A DNA stretch of 64,000 nucleotides from Alentia gelatinosa (taxonomy: Eukaryota; Annelida; Polychaeta; Phyllodocida; Polynoidae), in contig OX465579.1 of the NCBI GenBank assembly GCA_950022655.1, positions 141,307,118-141,371,117 of the forward strand, given 5' to 3'. Position numbers and translations under genes: made by a program. A model generated the notes under the pieces. It did no database searches, was not told where the DNA came from, and worked only from the letters and a program-made list of their open reading frames with translations. This document shows, in pieces, positions 52,544-64,000 of the stretch. How positions within the stretch are numbered: position 1 is the stretch's first letter; every line of letters starts with the position of its first letter.

Positions 52544-55500
52544 CTGTAATCATATAAATGCAAAAGAAACGATAAGACACAGGGTCAGATATATCAGTGA
52601 AGTGCACGATTTCACCATTATTAAACAGTTTAATCAAACATTCTTATTTTGTAGCAAGTCACACAAACATTTACCGAGATCATCTATTATTTCTAAACAC
52701 TAATGTATAGCCTTAGCCTTAGGGCATATTGTCTCTTAGGCCTAGTGATTTTTCTATCCGATCACTGAGTTAAAGCAGTTCTTCGGGGGATAAGGGTTTG
52801 TATTTTCGGGGGGCTACACAATGTCTGTTGCCAGGGTATCAACCTGATCTATTGCATAATGTCTACTAAATGTTCTACACATTATGTGGGACAGACAAAA
52901 CGGAGGCTAATGGACCAATTCCAACAACGCTTCTATCACGTCGAACATGTACACCTAGACATTGATGAGGTACCACTTAAACACTGATGGCCATATGGAC
53001 CTCGAGTATGTATGTATCACTGTGCTGAACTTTTCATATTGTCCCATTGCCTCATTGACTTTTAAACAATTATTGTTACTGGATTAGTGACACTCTTTTC
53101 TATGTCCTAGGAAGTCAATGGCTCGCTGAGACACTGATCCTTTGCTATCTCTTGAAACAATATTTTACTGCTTCCTGGATGATTTGCTTTTTCTCCTATA
53201 TAGACTTTATTCAACTTTAATAAGGTGTAGGATTAAGATGTATGAAGAGTCTGATTCGGATGAAACCATGACCCCCCCCCCCCCCCCCCGCTCACAACAG
53301 TGTGATGTCACGGTTTTGAAGGGCGGTTCGTTAGACTAATGTGTTGTAATCGACATTGCTTCCTTGGAGATAGCAGAGCGATGGTTTAGATCTGACAAGT
53401 AACTGTCATATTCAAGGTAGCATTGGTTGGGATTAGAAGTCTTTTTGCCTCGTCTTGTAAATCCTTGTTGAATGTATGCCAGTGGGTTGCATTGGCTAGA
53501 TTGGTATAGGAAAGATATGTGTAAAGCTATATAGGAATACTGAGTAACTATCGGCAATATGGCCCAGCAGTATACATCTGCTACATTAAATGCCTACATT
53601 CTTCATAAAAGAAAAAACATATAAGACAATTAAAAGGCATATCGGACTATTCACCTTGAAAATCAAATCCCATGTGATTTTCTTGGGAACTCGACATTTC
53701 TAATCTAAGTTGAGGGAGTTTGACCACAGACCACATATCAGCCTAATTGTATAGTTCAGACATCACTTGTGTTTCTTTATATCTATTTGTGAGGGTCCGC
53801 GGCAGTCTATATATTTCGACCTCAGTGGTCTTCGTCAAGGCATGGGCAATAATGATATAAATAGAAGATTGGAGTGCTAACCTCCATACTTCTAATTCCA
53901 AAATTGGGGTAGCCATGCTAGTTTTTGAACCAGGCATCAATTTAGATATATCATAATATAATACTGGAATTCCGAAAAGTTCGATTTGAAATCGAACTTT
54001 TCAGAATTTCACCGAGTAAAAGCCACGTCATTCAAATATAAAATATAGTAAATGTGTAAGTACTACACATTAAACTATTAAAAACCATGTCACGATCCTT
54101 GCTTTTGAAATAATTGAAGAAAACTTTATTTTTCAGTACATTTCCTATATAAATTCGTCAAATGTAAACTGGCCTAACTTACATATTAGGTTAGACCAAA
54201 TTTTACAAGAAGTTAAGGGACCCGGTTTGAATTGATAATTGACAGTATTTTAAAATCACCAGGTGACGCCTCTGTGTATTGGAGGATATGCCTTTAAAAA
54301 TGCCTGACGGTCGAGAAAAAGTCCGGAATCTACAATCTCTACTCTTCATCTCTAATATGAAAATTCAGTGCACTATAACAAACGGAAAAATAGAAATAAT
54401 AGAAAAACTGACACCTCACGGCAAAGTTCTTCGAATTTCCGAGAGAAAGAATTAATGCTAAAATGCAAATTGTAGAAGAATGTTTTGTCTAATTTCATCA
54501 CTTTCATGTTTACTCTCACTTTCCTGCCATAGGGGTTATAAAGCATAATGCACTTAACGTGCTATGCACGACATCATAGAAATAAGCGAGATTACTTACT
54601 TGTTCTCTGAAGACATCTGCTTGATCAACGAATCCCACATTACGGAAGAACTGGACAACATCTTCAATAGACCACTCGGATGCATCTGGGACGACAGTTG
54701 GTAGAGTTTCCGACAAACGTGGGAGGGAAGGCATCGTGTGGCGATTCGAGATTTTCAGCATCAAACTTTATACAGAAAAGTGAAACAATCCTTGTCAGAA
54801 AGCAGTCTCAATTTTCGTTCTGGTATCTAGCAGTACGTTATGCCGTACATATTTATACAGGGATGTCAGTTAGGGTCAGTAAGGAAATATTTTTCATGTA
54901 GAATTTAGTGCCTCAAAGACTGAGAAAACATGAGAAACATGGGGCTGGGTTATGTGTGGAGGTTTGAACCATTGTTTATTGGTGTGAATGAGTCCTAATG
55001 TATTATCTCTTTGTTTTACACAATATTTTGTTTCAAGACACACAGACGGAAAACAATTGCAACGGTTGAATTCCTTTTGATATTTCAGTTGTTTCACTTT
55101 ATACAACATCACTTCACGAGCTTCAGCATTCTAGGATGTGATTCGTCTTTGAAAGGTGACTGATAAGGATCCTTCTTTTTAGATCAGTGAACCATAAATA
55201 CATATCACACATAAGCTGTATGTATACAGAAGAACACACTGACCTCGGCCTGTGGTGTTCCTTCACCTCACTACTGTGATTTGTTGGCCGGTCATCGCGA
55301 CTGTCGTGAAGGTCATTGAAGTAGACGGGTGAGTCACTCGGAGTCGGGAGGCAAGACGCACCACCAACCTCTAAAATGAATCAGCCATTTATATTTTACT
55401 AAATCAACTCAAATACACATGTCTCTCCGATATATTGAAAACTGCGGGATGGTCTGCATAGGCTTAGAAACAGGTACCCATTATAATGGTAGGCTTACTC

Positions 55501-58500
55501 TACATAACGCAAAACAGGCATAATTCATTACTACATGGATACCCAGAGGTACCGACAAGCGAAAGAGCGTTCATGAAAAGCGGTCAAGTATGACGTTTAC
55601 AAATCAAATCTTTTAGTTTTTGTCATTCAAACAAGGTTACAATCATCTGAACTGAACTTATTTTTGCGAATACCTCCACCGTCAGGCCTTCTCAATAACA
55701 GTTACCAGAACCTAGTAATATATTATATTCAAAGCGCTAAATTAGATATAATTTTTTTTTTTTTTTGGGACCAGAAGTGCTTTTCGCCCCGTATTTTAAA
55801 TCTAAATTAGATATAATGACTGAAGTTCGATCCCTCAATTCCACTACTCTTAACGAAAATGTGAGATTAGTTTTCTTTAAATCTTTACCAAATATTATTG
55901 AGGGGGTGTTCAATTGAAGTTTATTTGTGGTTTAGCTGGGTGACCCTGCGATATATACATGTAGGTCCATAATGGATTTAACTGTCGTATGACCAATTTC
56001 AGTCAATCCTTTTTTCAATGTTTTCAATAATGATTATAAACTGTCAAAGAGACCATATCTATCTTAGGATTGATGTCAACAATTGTGAATTTCATTAACT
56101 AGAAATGTTTAATTTTGCCACTATCTTTCAAGCATTTTCCTCTTCCTTGTACCTTTTGAGCGTTAGGCATATGCACTATAGTTATAGGCACATTGCATGT
56201 TTGACACAATAGGGATGGGGTGGAGATGTACTCTTTTCAGGCGAAATTCGTGTGTATATTTTAAATGGGTCAACTTCCCTCGTTCACTATGACTGAGACC
56301 CCACATAATTTCTTTCCTTTCATGGTGGTATGAATGGTGTTCCTTCATTGCTTGTTTCAATAAAATTGTAATTTGTTTATTGTTAATTCTCTTTTTGAAC
56401 CTATCATATCTGTGTTTGAAAATAGACGATGCTCTACCTAAGCTTGCTAAGACCACTGTGACTGAGAGAGGGACACTGAGAGGGGGAGAAATTTTTCTCA
56501 ACACAAACCAATCCCGAAAATTGATGTTTAAGGAAACGGAGAAGTCTTTTTTACCTATCATATCTGTGTTATATTTTCATTGTGCAACTTTAGAACTTTC
56601 TTTGCCAATGTCTGCCTCTTCATTTTCACCCTTTCTTATGTGTCTTGGGAGTCAGCACAAAAATACTTCCCCTTTGTTCGGTTGAGGTACAGCTGTCCCA
56701 GTGACCTCTTTAAAAGCTAAGGTAATTCTTAATCACTATTACTTCATAACAGTCAGCCACTGTGAATTTTGTTTTAGGGATTAGGCTTACCTTTAAGCCT
56801 GATTCTCAGTTGGACAGGCAGGAATAGCTTATTCAATTCAAACAACTAAACAGTAATAATACTTTTTTCCATTTGAGATTGTTTTTTGACTACCTAAGTT
56901 GTGCCATCAATCATCATGTCATCAAATTGCTATACTACCTGGTTAAGTTTGTCAAACGCGATGATTTCATGAAGTTTTTAAAAGATGATAATTTACCTTT
57001 TTGAGACGAGGCAAAAGCCGTCTGGCTAGAGCCAATGGAATCATAAGTGAAAGTAAAGAACAACAAAAAAGACTTCCCAAAGGAAATTTGTCATTTACTT
57101 TTCAAGGAGTGTAACAGCTTAGCTGGAGGCTTACCCGTGTTCTTATTGACGCTACTGGTATTGTTGTTCTCGGAACCTGTGCTCCCGTTTCGATGACCCA
57201 CGTCCCGCTCAGTTGTGCGGTCCGTTTCACCGTTCCCTACTCCTAATTCCAACACGCATTTAGAACATACCCATTTGCCTGAAACAAACATGTAGTGATA
57301 GGCAATGTGATAGTTGTCATAAATCAAAAGCATAAGCAGAATATTCAATCAGACGTCGGCAATCTACTCAGATTGTAAAAATTTCTAATTTGACAAATGT
57401 GTGCGAGATGAGCCTGAGAATCCAAATACTAAACACATTTGTCCCCAAGCACTGATTTAGCACAGTTTTACACCGAAACAAAAGTCAGAACCATATCACG
57501 GTGAATAAATACTATCAGTGATAGAAGCTAAAATGAGCGGTTTATAGGAAAAAAATTATGCATTGCCCACTGTTCAGTAAATATCCTTTACATCATAAAA
57601 TGCGTAATGCATTGTTGCTTGGCACCAAACTAATCTGTTCAGTAACTAAGCAATGGAACTTCATAGTTCCTGGTTGTACTATTTTGATAATGCAAATGGA
57701 AATAATAAAGATTTCGATATTCGAATTGGGAATTACCTGTTGGTTTTTCTAGTACTTGTGGGTTGTGGCAGTTCATATGGTATCCTTTGTCACAAGCATC
57801 GCAGAATAGCATAGCATCCTATTGAAAGAATAGAAATACGATAACAAAAAACAACATCCACAGGTCACGATCACTGCCGTATCAAGTTGAATACATTAAA
57901 TCCGTTTCCAATTCAATCATATATTACATGATATCATATGGCTCTATAATGTAAACATCAATACATTCCATCTTGGCAGTTGAGTGATTCATACATGCAG
58001 GCGTTGCTGCAGCTTGCACCAGTGTGAATCAGGGCCATATAACAGGTGCTTCTAGATGTCAGGGTCGCCAACGTAAGAAGATATAACAGATGGTCGAATA
58101 CCGTAGCACGAACGCGGTCATTAATGTATGCCGTTTTCAGACTAGCATCAGATGACAAGATGGCCTTACCTTTGAGCTAAGACAAATATTACAGACAATA
58201 ACTCACAGCTACATTCAAAGCTACATACCAGCCTGAGCGGAGGTCTCTTCCGACCGCCACCAGGCCGGCTCACCGTGTACAGGAGCCAGTAAAATGCTGT
58301 CCTGAGCGGCTCATTCATCACCCCATCAAGGGGCGGCAAGCCGGCCAAGCAAATGAATAATAGATAGGGTAGTGGGCACAGTGGTCGGGGCACTTACGGG
58401 GTCGCCGGAATCCTCACACACGTAGCACGTCTTGCAGTCGATGCACTGCCACGGCGAGTTGCGGGCCCGCTTGGCCAGGTCTTCGGAGTAGTCCATGCAC

Positions 58501-61127
58501 GAGGGGTGCGCTGTGGGAAGACAACAAGCAGGGGTCACTAATCGGTGGAAGACTGGAGGAGCAGAGGTGACTCAGGAGAGGGTTGGAGACGGGGAGTCGG
58601 CGCCCGGCGCAGAGGTCAGGCCTGCCCCCGCATCGAGCCGGTACCCAGCCTGTCAGGCCCCGTCGGCCCGGCTCAATGCGGGTGGCGGGCGTGGCGGCAG
58701 CAGCGCCAGGACCTGCAGCTCCAGACGGACGTAGCTGCAGTCACCGCAGCACTCGGCTAGGTAGCGTCCGCTGCTCCACTGAGCTGCTCCCCGTTACCGT
58801 TGGGCTGTGTTGAGGACGCCGCACCGGGCCCGGACGACGGCGTCTCAACACGCACACAAGCGTCCACACACACACGTGGGGCGTCCCTGCTTAACCCGCT
58901 AGAGCCGGTGCCGTAAGTTAGACAAGGACGGTTCAGATGACCGGAGCAGGGCGACCTTAGTAAGGACAGGACAGAAGAATCCGCCTGGATGTCTGAGGGA
59001 ATTCCTATCGCTGTCAACAGTCAAGACATTGGCTTGGCGTGAGATTCATAAGAACGCAGCGTATGATAAATATCGCCTGACTGACAAGGAGCAGCGGTGC
59101 CTCGCGCACTACCTGTTACCAAGGCAACCAGACGATCGTTTCGCATTAATTACACCCCCCAACGCCTACCCCACCCACTTCCCGTATCTAACCCACCACC
59201 CCAACCGCCGGTCCGAAATACCGTGTTTAGTCGTTTCCTGGAGAAGCCTACTTGTTGTGTATGTGGCTATATATAAAATCACACCGATCAGATTCAAGAG
59301 ATCAGATCAAAATACATGACATGAGCATCAAATAAGATTCCAGGACATTCGGTCATCTATTCTGGTTTGCAAGCGGTATAAATGGCTTTACGCTCTAATG
59401 TGAATTTATGTTTATGATGTTTAAGGGGTCGATAAAATTAGCAACCATTCATATAAGTGCAAATTCTGTTTGTAAATCGTAATGAATGGCTTTTTCCGGC
59501 TCCCAAATTGGATGTAAACGAGGTACATTTATTTGCGACAACTCGACACCATTATATTGAGAAGGTACACTTGTCGCTGACAAAATGTGCAAATGGCAAA
59601 GATTCCTGATACCAGATTCTAACGAAGGAACACTTTTATTGCTGATAACTGTACCGTATTGACTCAACAAATCTACCCTGGGCATTTTATCACAGAGCTT
59701 AGGATGTGGCATTTGTTGCAGAGTTTAAAATATGTCTACACTTGGCAAACTTTTAAAAACTCACTTGGCTCCCGAGAAAAGTCCCCGCAGAACACACGCG
59801 TACCCTATGACTACAAGTGGCATGTCACTGGCTTGAACCTGGCTATATATACTCCTGGTATATTTCTCTCACATTTTTAGAGGCATTTGATCGGCGATAA
59901 TTGTAATTAAGGACTAAAATCGAGGCAAGTTATTTCAAACAAACCGTGATGATGATGTGATTAATAGATTCTATGGCGTGATCGACGAAAACATCAGCCT
60001 TTGAGCAGCTACTATCATTTTCAGTGCCTGCTGATTACACATTCTTTCCGAACCTCACTATTCTTAAAATCGCGACGGCCGTCTAGATTACCATTCACCC
60101 AATCAGTTCCCTTGACCACAGTAACAGTATAGTTAACGTCCCTAATGGCCAGTTCACACTGTGCGTTTTTAGGTACATAGGTACGCCCAGTTACCGACTG
60201 GGCACACCCTCAGGCGCACAATGAGACAAAATACACAGTGTGAACTGCAAGTTTCCCGCTAGTCTGAGTCTCAGACTGGAGGTACCTCATATACGCCCAA
60301 TCGCAAGCTTTTTTGAATATCAAACATGTTTGATAGCGCTAGTCTGAGACTGAACGTACCGATGTACCTAAAAACGCAATCGCTCCAGTCGCAAGGGCAG
60401 GTAATTCAAGCCCAGTTCACACTGTGCGACTGGGGGAATTGCAAGCAGGTACCACCAGTCGCAAGGGTACCAAGCACAAGGACAGCCTTGTAACTGGAGT
60501 TTCCTTGAAAATACAGTACACCCAGTCGCAAAGAAGCCGGTACGCAAGCTCCCCGAGTAGCACAGTGTAAACTGTGCTTGGTGAGCAGACGGGCTGAGCC
60601 ACTAATTCCTAACATGAACTAATTTAGATTATAGAATTGGTAATTTCAGTGTGCGGGTCATTGTTTTCATAGCATACAAATCTTTTCCTACAGGAAATTG
60701 AATAAACTTATGTCTTACCTTTCGCCTGACAGTCCTTGCAATAGAGCAAGTCCTCGGGCCGCCCGACTCGGTTGCATTCAGAGGAGAGCAGGCAGTAGTC
60801 ACATTTTGACTCTGGCTCAATGTAAGCCATGCCTTCGCCAGCGGGCCCAGCCTTTCCTGAAGTCTGCCCAGTCGCCTGTCCCATCGACTGCCCCGATGGC
60901 TTTCCCTGCAACTTCCCCACGACCGGTTCCTGGGACTGCCCCGTCCCAGAGACACACGTGGACGTAGACGTGGACGGGGACGCCAGATGAGCGTCCTTCT
61001 CGGCGTCGCTGAGGTCGGCGGTGACCTCCTCATCATCGTCATTTGTCGGCTCCGGTGTGGTGTCACACTCATGACTGCTTTGGTAGAGGTCTTCATTACT
61101 GCCCATCGAGTAGGGCCGTTTGGCCTT
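52409..61127 (-). CDS. Tandem-PHD and SAM domain chromatin protein (SAMD1-/MOZ-like), C-terminal 391 residues, 5' partial
   Basis: Exons 5' to 3': 61127-60719, 58510-58398, 57818-57737, 57278-57135, 55370-55244, 54765-54600, 52543-52409. All phases join and the last exon ends in TGA. Numbering from 61127: a Ser/Gly/Gln-rich linker (1-100); PHD1 with Cys109, Cys112, Cys130, Cys133, His138, Cys141, Cys159, Cys162; PHD2 with Cys165, Cys168, Cys180, Cys183, His188, Cys191, Cys206, Cys209; a polar linker; and a SAM domain from Trp323 to about 385. The PHD pair resembles the MOZ/DPF tandem reader of acylated and unmodified H3. The SAM resembles SAMD1/atherin. A nuclear histone reader is the likely role. 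The first exon starts in phase 0 at an acceptor, so upstream exons exist but were not found. Confidence 0.85.
52544..54599. other. Last intron of the PHD/SAM gene
   Basis: 2 kb with no exon. Contains a C-run (53272-53289) and, near 53800-53835 on the minus strand, a GACGAAGACCACTGAGGTCG stem-loop of the type seen at LINE 3' ends. Confidence 0.4.
54600..54765 (-). CDS. PHD/SAM gene: first half of SAM
   Basis: Encodes [20 protein letters not shown] and ADVFREQ at its end. GTAAGT donor, phase 0. The acceptor (TATAAAG) has only a moderate pyrimidine tract but fits the phase. Confidence 0.85.
54858..55040 (+). repeat. Short interspersed repeat, copy 3
   Basis: Starts CAGGGATGTCAGTTAGGGT and contains TTTATTGGTGTGAATGAG; partner of 28368-28560 and 30199-30386. 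Confidence 0.6.
55244..55370 (-). CDS. PHD/SAM gene: linker exon
   Basis: Encodes [20 protein letters not shown] and an Asp/His/Arg-rich end. Acceptor TTTTAG, GTCAGT donor, phase 1 to 2. Confidence 0.75.
55914..56690 (-). pseudogene. Second, shorter decayed LINE 3' fragment of the same family
   Basis: The minus strand reads [14 protein letters not shown] (near 56270-56310), as in the fragment at 47024-50095, and shares TTTCAATGTTTTCAA in the 3' region. Its tail (55914-55966, TTTGTGGTTTAGC...GACCCTG) is only about 50 bp from the 3' coding end. It lies in intron 4 of the PHD/SAM gene. Confidence 0.6.
57135..57278 (-). CDS. PHD/SAM gene: end of PHD2 and linker
   Basis: Starts GKWVCSKC, the final two ligands, then a Gly/Asn/Thr-rich linker. 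GTAAGC donor, phase 1. Confidence 0.85.
57737..57818 (-). CDS. PHD/SAM gene: PHD2 core
   Basis: Encodes [20 protein letters not shown] and the following QVLEKPT; the most conserved PHD block. GTAATT donor, phase 1. Confidence 0.9.
58398..58510 (-). CDS. PHD/SAM gene: PHD1 to PHD2 junction
   Basis: Encodes [20 protein letters not shown] then [17 protein letters not shown]: the last ligands of PHD1 and the first pair of PHD2. GTAAGT donor, phase 0. Confidence 0.9.
58520..58920. other. CpG- and GC-rich block in an intron
   Basis: Abrupt rise in GC and CpG next to the 58398-58510 exon, within the intron toward 60719. It may be an alternative minus-strand promoter or simply a GC-rich repeat. Open frames here are on both strands and look like composition effects. 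Confidence 0.35.
60149..60574. mobile_element. Two inverted-repeat units with CCAGTTCACACTGTGCG ends
   Basis: Unit 1: CCAGTTCACACTGTGCG at 60149 and CACAGTGTGAACTG ending 60247. Unit 2: CCAGTTCACACTGTGCG at 60412 and CACAGTGTAAACTG ending 60574. Between them a reversed copy of the GTTTTTAGGTACAT segment occurs at about 60363-60376. Non-autonomous, no ORF. Confidence 0.7.
60719..61127 (-). CDS. PHD/SAM gene: linker and first half of PHD1
   Basis: CTTGCAG acceptor, GTAAGA donor, phase 0 to 1. Acidic [15 protein letters not shown], then [18 protein letters not shown], then the first four zinc ligands (KCDYC and YCKDC). Confidence 0.85.
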
Positions 61128-63864
61128 CTGCAAGAGGGACAACTATCCGAATGAGCATTGTGCAAGGTAACTCGTTGAAGAACATGGTGAGAACATTGCA
61201 TGGTAACTTAAGGAACAATTCACCAATTAATTCATTATCTTCGTGTAATAACACAATAAGCCACAAGGTCACAATGTGATTGGGCGATTGTCCTGTCGAC
61301 GTGTCAGTGCTGGCATGAGGTGTTTGTCTTAATCAGTATGGTACATGGGCAAGTTCGGCCCCTAGAATTTGACAGGAATAATTCAGGGTATTTGCGCTGC
61401 GTTACTATTTGCTCCGTTACACCTAAAGTCTAAGCTCCAGTTCCACTGACGCGACGCAATCGTTGCACACGTTTTATGGCCCCGCCAACGCCCCATTGGA
61501 GGCATTTATGACCACTATTGCAATGATCCATCGCACTCAAGAAAAAAGACACAGGGTATGCCCCACTGATGTGATGGATTTCTCGCCATTTATATTACAC
61601 AAGGTTAAAGTACACAGGTATACAGCTCAAGTATATGTGGGATACTACTGCATGGAGATCCGTAGCTACTGAAAATATGATATGAATTATTTTTGGGTTA
61701 ATCTCAGAAAGCAAAGCATAGTGAGATCAGTTAGCATACCAAAACGAATGGCACTTTTTCAGTGGCTCACTCCTTTCATTGAGTATTTGGCTAATGATTG
61801 TGCTGTCATCAGCCATTTCTTTTTCGATACTCCATGGGCATTGAGTATTAAGTCTATGGGGGATTCCAGAGGTGAAATAATGATCGATCTATGATAATCT
61901 CTCAGATCTCACAGCTTTTCTTGCTCTCACACCTCTTGAGACTTGGCACCCGAGTTGAAGATGTCAATTGTGGTAAATTTTGAATGCGGTTTCCCCATGT
62001 ACTATAGTCCTGAGCGTTTAATATGGGTCAAATGACAATATCTAGTATAATCAAATGCGGCATTTGTAAAAGATAACATTTTCGAAAATTAAGTAGATAG
62101 AATTCAAGATAACTTCATAAAGACTACATAACAGAACTTTTCAGGCCCAAGTTTCGAAAATTGTGGTTCCATCTGCCATTTTATCAAAGAAATTTGGCCT
62201 GAGGTCATATTTCTGCTTGAATCACTGACCTTACAAATAAGCAAGAAAGACTTGACTTTCCTTCAGTCCTATCTCAGTCAATAATCAGCATAGATATATA
62301 GTAATAAATAAAGTGTGGTTTGTAGATGAACCACCACAGAATAAAATTGGCAGGATATCATTTTGATTAAATTCTATCTAGAGGTAATCATTGGCAGTTG
62401 CCAAAAATGCAATAATGCCAGAAAATCACGTTTTAGGACTCTTTGTCATCTGTCATAATGCTCCTGTATCTCAGGAAATATCTATCACAGCCTGACAATA
62501 TAGGTATAATTTTAATTGTCTTGAAATTGCTAAGAAGATAAGCTGTTTATTTCTTTAGGTCATCGCAATAGATTTTTCAGTAAATCACTGTGAAGACAGG
62601 AAGGTAACATGTTTTAGTGTTTTTTACTTAACAAATTCTAATGTTCAATCTATGACAGGAAATTGTAACCATAACACATGTATATCAGATAATTACCAAT
62701 AGATAGGCCCTAGTCCTAGCTTTCTAACAATGTATTTGTTTTAAAAAAGATCGCCTCGTTATTCACGACACAACAGCGATTTACACTGTTCAAGTTAGAA
62801 ATTTTTTTTGAACTGCTATCAAACTCACTTACAGAACTATGAAATAACAAATCTGAATTGAACGAACAGAATTATTAATCCCAGGGGGAACTTCAACTTT
62901 ATTTTTTTCTCATATCATCTATAAAGCAATCTTATGAAATCTTAGAGATCTTAACAATTTTTGATCCTGTGCACCGATCCATAAAAGCGATCCGGATCCC
63001 TAAAAGCGATCCCAAATGCACTTCAGTAACCATTGTGAATCCACAAATAATCTGATCCCTGAAGAAGGTATTAAAATACCGAAACATGTCGGAATATTAC
63101 ACCAAACACTGATGTCTCCTTATAATTTCTACTTAAGAAGATCAGTCAAGACTGGTTTAGAGGGAATATCTTGTCAAGTTAAATTAGAAAAAAACTTGTT
63201 TTTTTTGTCCCATATTAAACGCTCAGGACTATAGTGGTAGGCACTCTCATAGGCAGCGAGCCGTTTGTTTGTTTGTTTGTTAGGGTAGTTTAACGTCCAA
63301 TTTGTTCTATTTGACTTCAGCGAGCGGTGATATGCACGGCCGATATCCGAAAAAGAAAAAGGCCGAACATTTCATGCACGCCCATGACAAACCCGTGTTT
63401 GATATCTTGGTCATTGTGTCCTAAAATTGGATTACATTAAGAAGTGCAGAATTCTGTACCATATAAGTAACTCACTAACTATTTAGATTTTTACAAATAT
63501 ACAAATTCTGCCTAAGATTGCGACAGATTGCCCCATTTGTCTATTTATTACTGGGGAAGGCCCATGGACCCTCCCCCCCTCCAAAAACAAAGAAGAAAAC
63601 GACATACAAAAAGAAAAGAGAGGAACCCTTATCGCATTCTGCCCCTTTCGGCCTACGCTTTTGGATGCGCACCCTATTTCTCCTGAATACTGGAGAACTC
63701 AACCCGTAATGAACTCGACCCGTTTTAAGAACTCGACCCGTTTGAAATCTTCCCTACTCAAGTATCTCAACTGTGAATAAATGTTATATTTAGTAGTAAG
63801 TATGTTATCTTGACCTCAAATTTGGTCTCCTCTGGAGAAGAAAACAAACAGAAAACCATTTCTT
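61128..63864. other. Upstream of the first recognised PHD/SAM exon; no gene recognised
   Basis: No further exon was found on the minus strand. Near 63055-63085 is a CCTGAAGAAGG...CCGAAAC stem-loop of the LINE-tail type; near 63265-63295 a (GTTT)n run followed by TTTAACGTCC. Short frames on both strands look like chance. Confidence 0.35.
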
Positions 63865-63978
63865 AATCCCTATCCCTAACCTTATCCCTTACCCTATCCC
63901 TAACCTTATCCATAATCCTAACCTTATCCCTAACCCTAACCCCATCCCTAACTATAACCCTATCCCTAACCCAATCCC
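63865..63978 (+). repeat. Degenerate telomere-like repeat tract
   Basis: About 19 hexamers drifting among CCCTAA, CCCTAT, CCTTAT and CCCCAT. It resembles an interstitial (TTAGGG)n-type array in reverse orientation. The hexamer register is largely kept. Confidence 0.85.
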
Positions 63979-64000
63979 GTTATTTTCGTTATGCACTGGT

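Noticed and set aside
58495..59017. Overlapping plus- and minus-strand frames in the GC-rich block
   Set aside because: Open frames on both strands from composition; no splice sites or domains.
60629..61201. 190-codon minus-strand frame (Arg-rich) over the first PHD/SAM exon
   Set aside because: It is a shifted frame; the alternative frame carries the PHD ligands and correct splice phases.

Overview
The window is AT-rich, intron-rich eukaryotic nuclear DNA from an animal. Three conserved animal genes were reconstructed exon by exon: an MTDH/LYRIC homologue, an OSER1 homologue, and a gene joining a MOZ-type tandem PHD finger to a SAMD1-type SAM domain. The short introns, divergent paralogues and very dense mix of small DNA transposons, fold-back repeats and decayed LINEs suggest a non-vertebrate animal, probably marine (mollusc, brachiopod, annelid or amphioxus-like). 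That placement is inference; nothing in the sequence fixes the phylum.

Layout. Positions 1-17 kb are an accessory, transposon-built region. They hold the end of a repetitive ORF, a 77-bp-arm hairpin, two oppositely oriented halves of a repeated uncharacterised protein family, three piggyBac-like TTAA elements, a pair of GGGCCC-ended elements, and a large (about 7.8 kb) decayed DNA transposon. The large transposon has a multi-exon transposase pseudogene (9.9-13.2 kb) flanked by arrays of a 15-16 bp subterminal motif that point toward each other. A decayed Ty3/gypsy-like integrase fragment follows at 16.5-17.2 kb. No gene was recognised from 17.2 to 22.2 kb.

From 22.2 to 35.7 kb, minus strand, lies MTDH (9 coding exons, 456 aa predicted, all splice phases consistent). 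Head-to-head with it, 1.2 kb away, is OSER1 on the plus strand (36.9-44.05 kb, three coding exons, 389 aa predicted). The spacer holds two perfect TGACGTCA CRE sites and probably acts as a shared promoter region. From 45.3 to 52.4 kb there is a decayed LINE on the minus strand and otherwise no gene. From 52.4 to 61.1 kb, minus strand, seven consistent exons encode the C-terminal 391 residues of the tandem-PHD/SAM protein; its 5' exons were not found. The right end has a degenerate telomere-like CCCTAA/CCCTAT tract.

The three host genes are not an operon and no pathway links them by sequence alone. By family knowledge, MTDH is an ER/nuclear scaffold, OSER1 is a small stress-responsive protein, and the PHD/SAM protein should read histone tails. 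The most notable structures are the motif-flanked transposon, the TTAA elements with exact target-site evidence (one insertion whose removal restores a reading frame, one with an empty paralogous site next to it), and an MTDH exon bracketed by 149-bp direct repeats.
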